Shown: piece by piece, positions 19,001 to 26,989 of the stretch
How the letters are laid out: each line of letters begins with the position of its first letter
How positions within the stretch are numbered: the stretch's first letter is position 1
IMG/VR virus record: IMGVR_UViG_3300037628_000326
Location: 1 to 64,000 of that record
Strand: one strand, 5' to 3'
Source: a virus
DNA length: 64,000 nucleotides
Made by a program: the position numbers and the translations under genes
Notes under the pieces: model-generated
Told to the model about the DNA's origin: nothing
Databases searched by the model: none
What the model saw: only the letters and a program-made list of their open reading frames with translations

Positions 19001-22000
19001 TCTGGTGCGATCTACTGACCCGAATCTTTGGAAGACGGCGTCTTCGGTCGCGGATCGGTCGTCGAGTCGAGCCACGGGTACCGGTGCGGCTGCCCCTGCC
19101 CTCGGCCTGGCATCGGCCTTGAGGAAGTCGCGGGTGATGCCTTGCGCACTCTTCCGCCAACCACGAACCCGTTCGAGAAGATCCGGTGGTCCGCGGGTGC
19201 CGGCGTAGTCTTCAATCGCCGCTTCAAGTTTTTGGCCATTGGGGTCAGTCTCCCAGTCATGCGTTAAGTAGTTACCCTCAGCGCCGAAGCTGTAGCTTTT
19301 TACAACTCCCAGATCGGCTCCGATATTATCCAGTATTTTGTCGATTTTCTCAATGAATTCAGCAGGTTTAAGGCCAGAAACTGTGACGCCCTTCTCATCT
19401 TTGAAGTCGATTATTACCAGTTGATCTTCGCCGACCATGCTAAATCCGGCATCCGGGCCCAGCGCCTTCCGCAGGGCATCGAATAGCTCGGTCTCCTGCT
19501 CTTCGTTGAGCGGACCCTGAAGATCCCAGTTAATGCCCTGCGTGTACTTTCGCCCAAAGTCTCCGGTCGCCTCGCTGGTCTTGGCCTTGCGCTCTGCCCG
19601 AAACCATGGCACTGCATCCTGCGTGTAGATGTACTGCATGATGGTCGAGAAAATATCTACCGTCGGCCTGTCAATTTCAGCGCCACCGACCATGACGATG
19701 TTCGAAATCTCGTTCGGGTTGATCATGCCCTGATAGCCGCCGATCGCTGTGGCGGCGTTGTAGAGCGGCACGCCGAGCGCCTCCATCACGACATGCGTAT
19801 TGTTCTCTGCCAAGGCCTCGCGCTGGCGTCGGCCAAGTTCCTGCTTCTCCTCCCGCGGTAAGGCTTCGACCTGGCGGCCTTCTTTGGTAGCCTTCGACGG
19901 CACCGCCTCGTGCGTGACTCTTGCGGTCACGGCCTCGATATGCTCAGCGAACGCATCGACCGGCGTTACTTTGCCGGCGTACGCCCCTGACTTCTTGGCA
20001 AGAGAATCCTGCGAACGCTCGTGTACCCAGAGTGCCGCCTGGGCATGGCGTGGCAGCCAGTTCGTTCCATTCGCTGCGTTGTAGCGTGCGGTGGCGTCCT
20101 GGAAAACCTTCCGGGCGTAGTCGTACTGAGTACCCTCGACAGTGTCGCCCTTGAACCCAAGATTGCGGACCATCCATCGATCAATTGTGACATCGCTGTC
20201 ATACAGATTCGTATTGTAGGTAGCATCGTACAGGTTCCGATAGAAGCTCATCACCTTGGAGCCGATCCCAGGCAATTGATTGGTGATCTCTTTGGTCTCC
20301 AACTCGCGCATCGTTTCGATGTTGGGTACTGCGGTGGCCGGATACATGCCCGTATCGATCTTCTCGCCCTTAGCGATTTGATATGCCGCCTTGATCATGA
20401 AGGTCGTGTTGGCTCCGACACCAACACCCTGCGATGTGGCCGCTAGGATTTTAATAACGTCGTGTATCAGTTCCGGATCATTGCGCGCGATCTCGCGAAT
20501 CTTCCGCCCAGAGTCCTCGTACCAGGTCCAGGCTTCATCCGGAATAAGCTTCGAGTCCATAAGGATGTCGAATGTTTTCTGTATTTGCCCATCCACGCCG
20601 CGCAGCGAGTAGCCGGCCTTCGCCGGCATTCCAATCACTTTCTTGCCGCGCATCTTGTAGCGTTCGGCCGTCGGCTTGGTCTCGTCGATCGTCGCGAATA
20701 CCGGCGCTTTCTCATAGCCCTCGCGCGTACCCAGCGTGAGCGGGCGCGTGTGTTCCGGCAGATCAAGCCATGCCTTGAATTGAGCAGGCTGCATGGAGAT
20801 GCCCTCGACCTGCTGATCACGGGCCGGCGCATAGTCAGCCTGGTAAGCTTCGATCGCTGCCTCCAGTGATGGGTAGCCGACCATGACCTTATGCTCGTCG
20901 AAGTTCTCACCGACCGCCTCAGCGCTCGGGTCCTTCGCCTGGTTGATCACGTAGACAGTCGGCGTGTTCAGGTCGGGCCCGAAGTAAGCATCGACGCCCT
21001 CGGTCGGTTCACCCTCGACAGTGTCGGCACCAGGTTTCGATGGGAAGTAACCGTAGCCAGAGCTCATGACCTGCGACCAGGCACGACCCTGCTCGTCGAC
21101 GCCAGATCTTGTTTCGCCGGCAGGAGTTTCGATTGCAAGCGGGATGTTGTTCCACGTGAAACGCCCCTTCCGATAATTGCCGCGACCTTTCTGTCTCTCT
21201 GTCGCATCAAGATCGGTGTCGACCTCGGCCGCATGGAACGCTGGTTCCATCTGCAGAATTTCAATCGTCGGATCAAGCTCTTCATCACTGACACCGCGAG
21301 CGCGGAGCGCTGCCTTCTTGCGCCTGCGATTGACTTCGACCTGTTCCCTGGCTACCCGACGCCGAGCTTTCGGCAGCGCCTTGATTGTGCCGTCGTCATT
21401 GATCTTGATCAGTTCCTGCTCTTCAAGCGCTGCGAGGTCTTCGGTCGAAATATCTTCCAGCTGGGAATTGATTACTTTGTCCAGCAGTTCCGTATTCGCC
21501 TCAAGGACCTCAAGCGCTTCTGCCTCCTGCGCCTCCTTTGTCATGCTGAGATGCAGTGCGTCCATGTGCTGCTCGTACTTGCTTTCCTCCACGACGGCCG
21601 GCGTACTCGCCCGATCGAGCGCCGAGACACTGGCCCCCATGCCACCACCGACACCGAAGCCGATGATGCCGGCATCGACCAGGCGCATGAATGCTTCGCC
21701 CATGGTCATCTCGTCGTTGAGAATGCCGACGTCGTAACCAATCTGCAGAGCTTCAGTGATCGGTTCTTGTATGCCCTCGGCGCCGGCACCAGCGAAAATT
21801 CGCTTCAACCCGGTGAAATTATTCCTAGTGAGAACACCCAGCGAGATTCTCTCGGTAACCGTCTCGGCAAGTGCTGAAAAGACAGCAGCCGATCTCGCCT
21901 GAGAAGGTGAATACCCACGATCCAGCATCGCCCCGTACGTCTCGCCATAGACCTGACTTCCCATGATGGCAGCACCGACCATGGGGTTCTTAGTCAGGAT

Positions 22001-23377
22001 AGTTGCCGCCATCGCCGGACCCATATTGATGAAGGCATCCAGTGATCCAAACGCATAGAATTTCAGGCTGTGCGGCTTTACGAGAAGCTCGTTCTCTTTG
22101 AGCTTGCCGGTCTCGGCATCCCAGATATCCTGGGCGATGATCGCCACCGGAGTTTGTGCTGCTACCAGTTCTGTTTCGCCCCGTCCATCAGCAGTCCCGA
22201 GCCACTCCACAAACGCATCCACCGGATGAACGCCCTCAGGTACCCGGTCGGATCCCTCCACAAATCCCCACTCTTTGGCGATCCGGTTATTCTCGATTGA
22301 ATCCTGGATGCGGCCGGTGCCGGTGATCATCTGCTCAGCCGCAGCATTGCGCTCAAGATCTTCCGCGGTGGGCGGATTGCCACCACGCATACCACCGATA
22401 ATCTGCCTCCTGTATTTCGGCAGTTGGCTGTCTAGCGTCTTTGAAAAACCTTCCCCCCAGTTATCCTCTTCGACGCCCTCCCAGGCCGCATCTTCAAGCT
22501 CCTGCATTTTTTGTTTGGCGCGTGGATATTTCTGCTCAAGTACTTCCTGCTTGGACGGCAACCCGAGTATTCCACCACCAGCGGCCTCAGATGTCATCTG
22601 CTCCCATGGCCTGGTCTTATATCTTTCCTGCAGTTCCGCAGCCTCTTCTGCGTCTGGACGCCGGATCATTATCGACTTGCTTGCTTTCGGCTGCTCAGAC
22701 CCGAGCGCCTTCTCGAGTTCATCCAGTTCCTTTGTGAATCCCTCGCCGAACGGCAGGTCCTCACGAGACCAGTTAGCCATGGTCGGCATGCTGGGATCCT
22801 GAGCGAACAGGTAACCGCCTATGACCTGGTCGAAGCGGGACTGGCTATGCCAATCGGCGAAGCTGCGCTCCTCTGGCTCGCCACGGTCCTCGGCCTCTTG
22901 CTTGGATAGTCGGTACGATTCCTTGGCCCACTTCATGTACTCCGGACTATCGGCCGCTGCTCGCTGCAGTCTCCTGTAACGATCGGGATCGACGTTCTTC
23001 AGGTTATGCAACGACTCGCCCAGGAGCGCCTTGCCTTCGTAGCCACTGGCGCCGGCATCCTGAAATTTCTGGTGATTGATGTAGACCGTGGGCTTTTCCG
23101 GGTCGTCGTCGAACTTGGTCTCGCCCCAGCGAAAATCGTCGGGTGCGAACTCAGTGCTCGGATCCGATGCGACATTGACACTGGACAGCAGGCGCTGACG
23201 CAGGCTCGACTCGGCACCCGGAACAGGGTCCAAGTTCTGCACATCGAACTGGTCACCATAGGTGGCCTTCGAATAATCTCCGAACGCCACCGGCACCTGC
23301 TCGCCGTACTTCAGGCCGTTCTCGTCCTCTTCCTCTTCATCTCGAACAGGGAACTGTGCGCCATAAGTCCAAGCCAT
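10049..23377 (-). CDS. Giant polyvalent internal virion protein (4442 residues)
   Basis: A single uninterrupted frame of 13.3 kb. Domains in order: hydrophobic Gly-rich region (about 446-585); inorganic-pyrophosphatase-like polyvalent domain with GVDAYFGP and FDEHKVMVGY (about 750-860); HhH-GPD-like region with LPGIGSK and TIDRWM (about 930-1160); zinc-protease motif HEIAH (about 1541); ADP-ribosyltransferase-like polyvalent region starting KWYRGSE (about 1724-1870); conserved polyvalent region FYSGLARAARN (about 1888-1970); EFQSDWHQQGR to RYSLS region (about 2356-2496); four tandem repeats (about 2650-2970); second metal motif HETVGH (about 3127); coiled coil (about 3466-3590); and an LPD38-like C-terminal region with hydrophobic segment IVAFAATLEILNRF (about 4020). 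Proteins of this type are packaged in podovirus heads and ejected with DNA. Individual enzyme activities are inference. Confidence 0.9.
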   Translation of the reverse strand: MAWTYGAQFPVRDEEEEDENGLKYGEQVPVAFGDYSKATYGDQFDVQNLDPVPGAESSLRQRLLSSVNVASDPSTEFAPDDFRWGETKFDDDPEKPTVYINHQKFQDAGASGYEGKALLGESLHNLKNVDPDRYRRLQRAAADSPEYMKWAKESYRLSKQEAEDRGEPEERSFADWHSQSRFDQVIGGYLFAQDPSMPTMANWSREDLPFGEGFTKELDELEKALGSEQPKASKSIMIRRPDAEEAAELQERYKTRPWEQMTSEAAGGGILGLPSKQEVLEQKYPRAKQKMQELEDAAWEGVEEDNWGEGFSKTLDSQLPKYRRQIIGGMRGGNPPTAEDLERNAAAEQMITGTGRIQDSIENNRIAKEWGFVEGSDRVPEGVHPVDAFVEWLGTADGRGETELVAAQTPVAIIAQDIWDAETGKLKENELLVKPHSLKFYAFGSLDAFINMGPAMAATILTKNPMVGAAIMGSQVYGETYGAMLDRGYSPSQARSAAVFSALAETVTERISLGVLTRNNFTGLKRIFAGAGAEGIQEPITEALQIGYDVGILNDEMTMGEAFMRLVDAGIIGFGVGGGMGASVSALDRASTPAVVEESKYEQHMDALHLSMTKEAQEAEALEVLEANTELLDKVINSQLEDISTEDLAALEEQELIKINDDGTIKALPKARRRVAREQVEVNRRRKKAALRARGVSDEELDPTIEILQMEPAFHAAEVDTDLDATERQKGRGNYRKGRFTWNNIPLAIETPAGETRSGVDEQGRAWSQVMSSGYGYFPSKPGADTVEGEPTEGVDAYFGPDLNTPTVYVINQAKDPSAEAVGENFDEHKVMVGYPSLEAAIEAYQADYAPARDQQVEGISMQPAQFKAWLDLPEHTRPLTLGTREGYEKAPVFATIDETKPTAERYKMRGKKVIGMPAKAGYSLRGVDGQIQKTFDILMDSKLIPDEAWTWYEDSGRKIREIARNDPELIHDVIKILAATSQGVGVGANTTFMIKAAYQIAKGEKIDTGMYPATAVPNIETMRELETKEITNQLPGIGSKVMSFYRNLYDATYNTNLYDSDVTIDRWMVRNLGFKGDTVEGTQYDYARKVFQDATARYNAANGTNWLPRHAQAALWVHERSQDSLAKKSGAYAGKVTPVDAFAEHIEAVTARVTHEAVPSKATKEGRQVEALPREEKQELGRRQREALAENNTHVVMEALGVPLYNAATAIGGYQGMINPNEISNIVMVGGAEIDRPTVDIFSTIMQYIYTQDAVPWFRAERKAKTSEATGDFGRKYTQGINWDLQGPLNEEQETELFDALRKALGPDAGFSMVGEDQLVIIDFKDEKGVTVSGLKPAEFIEKIDKILDNIGADLGVVKSYSFGAEGNYLTHDWETDPNGQKLEAAIEDYAGTRGPPDLLERVRGWRKSAQGITRDFLKADARPRAGAAAPVPVARLDDRSATEDAVFQRFGSVDRTRDTTEELKFYDLTPVVENPEITDRLADQFGYTIEVFSFEAENFRLPRLGKKNYEEGTVWIYDPAAEHGSFKDETYTRAWRVSHEIAHGITERLMQERYGDSKRYGRLGRTMMGERGKPPKRVEVELEPLTLMQAQRAIEWEDVAFRVQRILLDKMGIRIPDSVFNQEYNVNLSDAVFRTVTGDFADAGEFGFRPSVIAPSIKAVLTGIERTEQALAEDQGREATEGIDLATYNPINDEALQESIDLQSRAPVDKPLFSVVPGVPADTKWYRGSEHEQIRLHRETGIVHASTSEKTASAFGPVSEVTLHVQNPFDYENPEHAKALKAQFRTNAQLMKFAQALDVVHGGKRTWLGGEGTMDDVREYFNVGLEMGNYQTLESPAVLEAIRGMGHDSVYMVEDDFGPKGIAVFDAALMSRDAPLFATIEDEVFPGFYSGLARAARNLKQEKGTGKQMLAMLTKMPGVKAEELDWTGVPEYLRAKETVTKDQLIAFIDANGVRIEETTLGYRGRGRGDMPEDVDWKRVQDAYEAGEIGGVMDLKDSVHDIGANTLTDEQMEVIEDKGDEYVTWESMTEGQKNQFSRIVYKVDATGAATLGTEYGGDSVSLPGGKNYREILLRLPEKSIDRPTVSTATGWPTDAAVRDLDRQMREKFNEGMDVEQRDLLTGGSSVEILGMLDDWEARLGLDVTMARSQIHRPVSMTVLQLEQGPGTDDLSDLIITELQDTPLADSEWGWVREDARFEFENLDADQYDQVYELSRRHGVAVVSGAPEETVPRPDKVNGTIQFPPGYSQDTWELVNKKLYEIGLTDQNATWEDEALQFYIDGVSPQMLDRITYAIRPYGLAALQAPTTTPPVKQAPAGRRPIETYHAAHWGSYANILASIRVDDRIGEDGERIMFVEEFQSDWHQQGRTSGYRDRPKGIMPERDDLKAIKKPLTDTADYWEIRTKVGQFVVNITATDGVLPDEDAAIDEGYQRLTQEQEIRTRIEREERGAVPDAPFKGNAWAELAIKRVMRLAAEEGYDSVAWTTGEQQAERYSLSRVLNTIKVLPAALEGRPDVRIVWLDPHMGNSIQLHVTADGMIDGSDQAEFDKKKLSEVVGTPMAKQIMETEESLEIAAENLDVGGQGMKSFYDRTIRNLVSKVVKKLDKGVKTSSTRIDTSEGRGGPYTVGRWPGSPPPGTPVVQVARVQHAQMADLAAAARPIDEADYGTDRQITAQNNFTYTLQQILSPEKWENFEDYAHRATPEEMVSYGMQLAAEDAPPVIVTHGEMGQLGLLAENARPRNAADEDSVRQQAAQTAFFDELYEYISEDQMSVLDDISSDRDQGQLELIDTGLSMVVGQSPDVEAPAAPRTVISDEDYSRVQVAGRAARPTETADEGSTEQNEAFDRFTKLLEEVLPTYAWETWEEDTDAEHVSVYDAIKLGIALAEEEAFSITPEAVARLENTAQNARRIDDEDPDSQRARTSMEAFSAELNDLLPRLSWERWVDREPRSVGDDIDAGLRMARMFAGMPDAAVSAPVRVVGDQWGIKNKADEWTGPYSSEEEAIEGAAKRDLEDLEAVHLVDISDQMRERLITDGLSLFAVSRQPAAGVPIANLQSVISEILDLYPGSPNVKIAPTEAHLPRRQLLEIKHAGMEGRIGGMFDPETGDVYLIAGNLRNMKQAVEIYLHETVGHYGVRSILGAEYDTIMDQVWKSHKQKVMAAARRNGLDVRIPSQRRIAAEEFIAYRAQRVLAGQKLPAREASLLQRLVEAIRIAIARLRGVQMSDADIQRLIRKARMFVATPANKSPGLLPARKAPVMFANLWKAINNDRVSNSGSAAMYRKELNAQIRAGNITEADAEPLVFYLAEAAYIDKAGLLNQIRELGNRVAFHVDEYNGRADAIESGDLFENFTIEEGSKTSRAWNYLVYKAQDKFIDLLNVQKAIELQTGRPISEEVDTYLAEELFHGRVKSRVDHFEKDYIRPLTEAIDDSEYTWDEVEWFLYARHAPEANRRLYRINRSGALRRARDRVKKKAEAKLENRIIRIDENKAKQRNKIEADHTQRLAVIESEYRSQMRRSKERQKKRREGIEAAKVRKIQRAESRKNQRIAQLESKYKYVRADYELTYQAEIEEADVSFREREQERVKEDPGLLALSGMSNADAAFAMEALREKGDISQLEAIASRVDSMTARNREIMVNEGLEEQSTIDAWEKAYNHYVPLKGWKDGPMNTTFFPKKGKGYDTGGKLNQRRLGRRSMAANILANIVAQHQSTVVMAEKAKVGRTLLKMVQENPNPDLWTANQIETKKRLDPKSGLVVTAVDPTYKLRDNVLRVKIEGKDYHITFNEESDVAMRIATSMKNLSSQEMNWMFTSLLKLNRILSAVNTSYNPEFIVSNLVRDLQTAMINLNSTDAQNMKMAILKDVFKAHRGIRRFLELPSFKDPESADYWREQFEEYRDLGGQVGWLDNYKDVQDLEQSLYRQMQDKSSGTMSWSMLRKLGRFIEAENQAVENAVRLSAFKHAKTAGLSPRKSASLAKNLTVNFNRKGEIGTQLNAVYLFYNASIQGMAVMYKAAKSPKVRKVMYGIVAFAATLEILNRFMAGDDDDGENRYDKIPAWVKERNMIIMIPERFRSQSPDDFTEHYITIPLPYGYNMLHVLGQKIGGIIDYTGIGNKREWSPLEDTFEILAAALGSFNPIGTGPTPLQTISPTILSPFVQISENIAWHGGPVMPEANKYDPAPEPESQQYYRSVPKHAIALAEFLNKLGGGTKARPAPISPLDISPETIQLIEDFATGGLGRFVTNSIELGVMAQEGEIDWRKVPFARRFVGTTDERAVSNRYYENRTKIEYAVQEIKVAEEELKLSGTQAERADAIKNRARIFEQYRADAALKTALRLVQTGLTDLNALRKAVRQSKRDDDWKKEKEEQIELRKTKLMNKFNQRYNQIMEKRRQRREETAMNPQLPGKQRLAAVQQFNKAGYPATANLIRLLPVNPGADFVERLNA

Positions 23378-23379
23378 AA

Positions 23380-24750
23380 TTACCGCACCAGTTGACTCTC
23401 AGATACCTTGGTCGCCTTACCGTTCTTCAGCATCCAGTATTCGGTGATGCCGGCGTCATTCGTGATTGCCGTGGCAATTCCCTCGACCAGTCTTGATTCA
23501 TCAGGGACTGCTCCATCAGAGGAATTGCCAGCCATAAACGAATCCGCATACTCAGCAATCAGCCTGCGCTTCATAGTCAGCCGCTCTTCGGTGTCGGCCA
23601 AGTTGTAGTCCGTGTCTTTGAGTAATTCCGGAACAGCAAGCTTGGTCGCGTCGCGAACTGCCTCAGCCCGAGTGTAATTCTTGACACGATTCGCATACTC
23701 CAGCCCGTCCGACTTGGCCTTCCAGAGGTCCGTGCCTGTCTTCGGCGTGCCGTCCGGCCATGTGCTGTGGACCGCCATGTACATGTTCATGCGAACCTCA
23801 CTGTCGAGGCGCCGCTGCTTATTCGCAATCGCGTCCTTGTGGGCCTTCTGCGGCTTGCCATTGACCATGACACGACGGCCTTCATCGGTCTGGGCGTTGT
23901 AGGTAAACCAGTAGCCATCTTCTCCGATGTAATTCTCGAATGTTCCGATAGGCTTATCGAGTGCTACCTGCACACGCTGCCGCTCAAGTGACAATCGCTC
24001 AAGGGTGGCCGACCGATCAAACTTCTTATCAAGCCTACCTTCTGCTCGCTCCTGGGCAGCAATCCGCCGCTCTTCTGCCTGCGCTAAGCGCTGCTCATGC
24101 TCGACATCACGTTGCCTGCCAGTAGCCATAGCCGCCTTGGCTGATCGGCCGACCGCCTCGAATGAACTCAATTCTGCCGGCGCCGACGCCAGGTTCAGCC
24201 CGAACTCGAGCAGGAACTCGCCAATCTTTTCTTTCTTGGTACCGCGGGGCGGTGGCCTCCCAGTCTGCTGCTCGTAAAGGTCCTCCACGGACCTGCCAGT
24301 ATTTTGCTCAAGGAGATCAATCACCTTCGAGATCGATTCGGGATCCGCTTCCTTGTACATGTCGCCAAACCCCATCTGCGGCGGCCCCTCGTCTTTGCGC
24401 GGCTTCGGTGCTACGCCAGTCGTCGCCGGCTGAGTGGCCGGAGGCGCTGCTCCTGGTGCCGGCGGTTGCATGAATGGCATATCGAATGCCGCTGGCTGTG
24501 CCCCTTGAGCCGTCGCCAACTGTTCTGGCGTGGGTTCAGGAGCAAACGCGCCCGAGTAATCAGTTGCCCCTTGCGGAAAGGCCGCCTGCGGTGGCGCCGC
24601 TGCAGGCTGTGGTCCAAACGCCGGCTGCGGCGCACCAGGTGCACCGGGCGTTCCAGGTATTGCCGCTGGTGGTATGCCTTGCCCTGGTCCGGCAAGCGCC
24701 TGCAGCGTGCGGGAATTCGCCTCAATCCATTGCTCTAATTGCTGTCCCAT
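23380..24750 (-). CDS. Internal virion protein, Pro/Ala-rich N-terminus
   Basis: 456 residues. The first 140 are a disordered Pro/Ala/Gln/Gly-rich region (GTPGAPGAPQPAFGPQPA). The rest is helical, including EHEQRLAQAEERRIAAQERA at about 215-235. It lies directly upstream (transcriptionally) of the giant protein and downstream of another internal protein, as in podovirus core-protein cassettes. No specific family recognised. Confidence 0.65.
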   Translation of the reverse strand: MGQQLEQWIEANSRTLQALAGPGQGIPPAAIPGTPGAPGAPQPAFGPQPAAAPPQAAFPQGATDYSGAFAPEPTPEQLATAQGAQPAAFDMPFMQPPAPGAAPPATQPATTGVAPKPRKDEGPPQMGFGDMYKEADPESISKVIDLLEQNTGRSVEDLYEQQTGRPPPRGTKKEKIGEFLLEFGLNLASAPAELSSFEAVGRSAKAAMATGRQRDVEHEQRLAQAEERRIAAQERAEGRLDKKFDRSATLERLSLERQRVQVALDKPIGTFENYIGEDGYWFTYNAQTDEGRRVMVNGKPQKAHKDAIANKQRRLDSEVRMNMYMAVHSTWPDGTPKTGTDLWKAKSDGLEYANRVKNYTRAEAVRDATKLAVPELLKDTDYNLADTEERLTMKRRLIAEYADSFMAGNSSDGAVPDESRLVEGIATAITNDAGITEYWMLKNGKATKVSESQLVR

Positions 24751-24759
24751 GATTTTCTC

Positions 24760-25764
24760 CTATGCGACTTGGACGGGCTGGTAAGCGCCAGGGGTGTAAG
24801 GCTGCTGCGGGAAAGCAGGCGAGTATGGGTCTTGCGGTGGAGGCGGAGGCCCGTAGCCTGGCGCGTTGTATCCACCGCCTGCGCCGGTACCGCCCTGTTG
24901 GACCGGATCGATCGGTGTATCGGTTGCGCTCTCCGACGGCTTGCCGCCAAAGAATGCGCTTGCTGCCACCGATGCCACTGAAAGCACCGCATCGAACATG
25001 CTCTTCTTGGCGGTCTGCGTCGTGGTCTTGGTGTAGGGAACCGTCGACAACGTCTCGAGCAGCGGACCCAGGTTGGTGATATCCCAGTCACGCGCTTCGA
25101 TGAACTGCTGGTAATCGAAGTCAAGGCCTGCCTGTTCCAGCTGGCGCTGCATTCCGCCGGTCGTCATCAGGGTACCGATGTCATCCATCAGTTGTCGCTG
25201 ACCCTGTGCGCCAGTCGCCCGGAACTGCTCGGCACCCCTGGCGAATGCGTCCCTGTCGGCGTTGAACTGTTCACGGGCCGACTCAAAGGCCTGCTGGTAG
25301 CCGCGGCCGTACAGATCGCCGATCGCCTCCAGGCCGCCGCGGCGGCCTTCGGCCTCGGCAATGCCGTGACGAGCGCCACCAAACGCGCCCTGCATGCCGG
25401 CTCTGCCGCTGATGCCTTGCTGCTGCCTGGCGATTTCCTCGCGAAGCTCGCGTGCTGCCGGATCCAGCGCGCCCGAGATGTAGGGACTCATGTAGCCTTC
25501 CATGTCGGCATCGGTAAATGCCGTCGCACCCTGCTCGGTTAGCTCACGCGCCCGCTCCAGGTCTGGCCGCCAGGCACCCTCTTCTTGCATGGCAAGCTCT
25601 GCAGCACGCTGCTCCGCCGGGGAAAGATCAGCAAAGCGCTGACCTTCGTACGGCGTGTACTCCCGCTCAGCTATTCCTTTGGCAAGCTCTACCGCTTGCT
25701 GACTACCTGACTCAAGCCACTCGGGAATTTCTTGCGTCGTCGTCTGTTTCTTGGTCCTGCTCAT
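24760..25764 (-). CDS. Internal virion / DNA-transfer-like protein
   Basis: 334 residues. The pattern MEGYMSPYISGALDPAAREL, then GMQGAFGGARHGIAEAEG and AIGDLYGRGYQQAFESA, recurs in podophage proteins annotated as internal virion or DNA transfer proteins. A Gly/Ala-rich hydrophobic stretch (VLSVASVAASAFFGG, about 255-270) could insert into membranes, and a Pro/Gln/Tyr-rich tail follows. It overlaps the GNAT gene by 53 bp. Confidence 0.75.
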   Translation of the reverse strand: MSRTKKQTTTQEIPEWLESGSQQAVELAKGIAEREYTPYEGQRFADLSPAEQRAAELAMQEEGAWRPDLERARELTEQGATAFTDADMEGYMSPYISGALDPAARELREEIARQQQGISGRAGMQGAFGGARHGIAEAEGRRGGLEAIGDLYGRGYQQAFESAREQFNADRDAFARGAEQFRATGAQGQRQLMDDIGTLMTTGGMQRQLEQAGLDFDYQQFIEARDWDITNLGPLLETLSTVPYTKTTTQTAKKSMFDAVLSVASVAASAFFGGKPSESATDTPIDPVQQGGTGAGGGYNAPGYGPPPPPQDPYSPAFPQQPYTPGAYQPVQVA

Positions 25765-26296
25765 AGCGTGGTGCCCTCACAAAATTACCACCGCCATTGA
25801 CATACCCGAGACCCGTCATGAATTTGTTCTTGAGGCCGGTCTGCTGGCCGCTCAGCATGCCGACAACCATCGGCATTCTGGGCTTCGCCTTGTCGTTCCA
25901 TGGGTTGATGTCCGCATCAGCCCATTTCTCGACAGCCTTCAGCAACATGATCGCGATATCCGAATCGCGAAACTGCGGCAATACATAGAACCATTCATTG
26001 ACCAGACCGAAATCAAAACTCCACTCCGCCATCTGGGTCGCATGCATTCCAATAGCGCCGAGCAACCGTCCATCGAGATCGGCAACGTAGACGACTCCGG
26101 CCTTTGTCATACCTCTGACATGATCGGAAACCATCTGCTTGCCAAGCTCACCCTCGGGTACGCTCGGATAATAGATAAGCTGGTCCTTCTCTTCTCGAGC
26201 CTGGATCAGCATCTTAGTGAGATTGACGACGTCATACGCGACCGCTCTCCGAATAAGCAGCTTTCGTGCCTGCTCAATTTGTTCGCTCTTTTCCAT
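25712..26296 (-). CDS. GNAT-like acetyltransferase in the virion cassette
   Basis: 194 residues. AGVVYVADLDGRLLGAIGMH, then NEWFYVLPQFRDSDIAIMLL and KAVEKWAD, match GNAT strand 4, strand 5 and the acetyl-CoA loop region, although the R/Q-x-x-G-x-G/A loop is degenerate. GNAT-like proteins are common between tail and core genes in podophages, with unknown targets. It may be structural or enzymatic. The C-terminus overlaps the next gene in another frame. Confidence 0.65.
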   Translation of the reverse strand: MEKSEQIEQARKLLIRRAVAYDVVNLTKMLIQAREEKDQLIYYPSVPEGELGKQMVSDHVRGMTKAGVVYVADLDGRLLGAIGMHATQMAEWSFDFGLVNEWFYVLPQFRDSDIAIMLLKAVEKWADADINPWNDKAKPRMPMVVGMLSGQQTGLKNKFMTGLGYVNGGGNFVRAPRYEQDQETDDDARNSRVA

Positions 26297-26329
26297 GGTG
26301 ATACTCCGTACAACCCTGCTCCAAAAAAA

Positions 26330-26989
26330 CTACACCTTCGGTTTCGACTGGTCTTCCAGTCTCAGGAAGCCGTAGATGATGACATCCATCGCATCGATGC
26401 CGGTGATGTCATCCCGTACTCTAAGGACCAATTTTTGCAGCGATCCGTTTCGAAACTCCAACCCCCACCTGAATCCGAAAGTGTCCTTGAGATCCAGTAC
26501 TGGGATAATACCCTCTGAAATGAAATCTACGTTATTCGCAATGAACGCAGTAGTCCCGTCGCCAAAAGACGGCAGGCCTGAACACAGCCGAACAATGTCG
26601 AAATTCGTTTGCAATGCGTCGGCAATGTCGACCTCACCCAATTCATCGGTGTAGAACAGCCGCAGTCCGTTGGTCAGCGCAGCGATATTTCCGAAGTTTT
26701 GCAGCGACATATTCTGATCGACCACAATGAACGATACCCTGGTGATGTAAAGATCCCTGTCTTGCGGTGCTTCCACAAAAAAATCGACCGGCGTCACGCT
26801 GCCGTCTACCAGCATATCCGAGTTGCCCGTCGCCGTTCCATCGTCTGTCAGGAACTGCCGAAACGGGCGCACATTCTGCTGCACACCGAACGGCGGGAAC
26901 GGCCGTTCGACTACGCTCATCGCGCCTGATTTTTCAACCCCAACCTCAGTGCGCTCAGGGCCGGAACCAATTATCTTGGTTCTGATCAA
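26330..26989 (-). CDS. Structural protein (tail or receptor-proximal)
   Basis: 219 residues, beta-rich. Features are ERPFPPFGVQQNVRPFRQFL, a central DRDLYITRVSFIVVDQNMSL, and VLRVRDDITGIDAMDVIIYG near the end. Proteins of this form occur in podophage tail modules near the fibre genes. No catalytic motif. Role inferred from context. Confidence 0.55.
   Translation of the reverse strand: MIRTKIIGSGPERTEVGVEKSGAMSVVERPFPPFGVQQNVRPFRQFLTDDGTATGNSDMLVDGSVTPVDFFVEAPQDRDLYITRVSFIVVDQNMSLQNFGNIAALTNGLRLFYTDELGEVDIADALQTNFDIVRLCSGLPSFGDGTTAFIANNVDFISEGIIPVLDLKDTFGFRWGLEFRNGSLQKLVLRVRDDITGIDAMDVIIYGFLRLEDQSKPKV

Noticed and set aside
19271-19280. Extra TTACCCTCAG match to the GAGGGTAAC motif
   Set aside because: It lies inside the giant gene with no start codon nearby and is expected by chance.
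20891-21877. 328-residue plus-strand frame inside the giant protein gene
   Set aside because: Antisense of a well-conserved coding region; composition is typical of a mirror frame.
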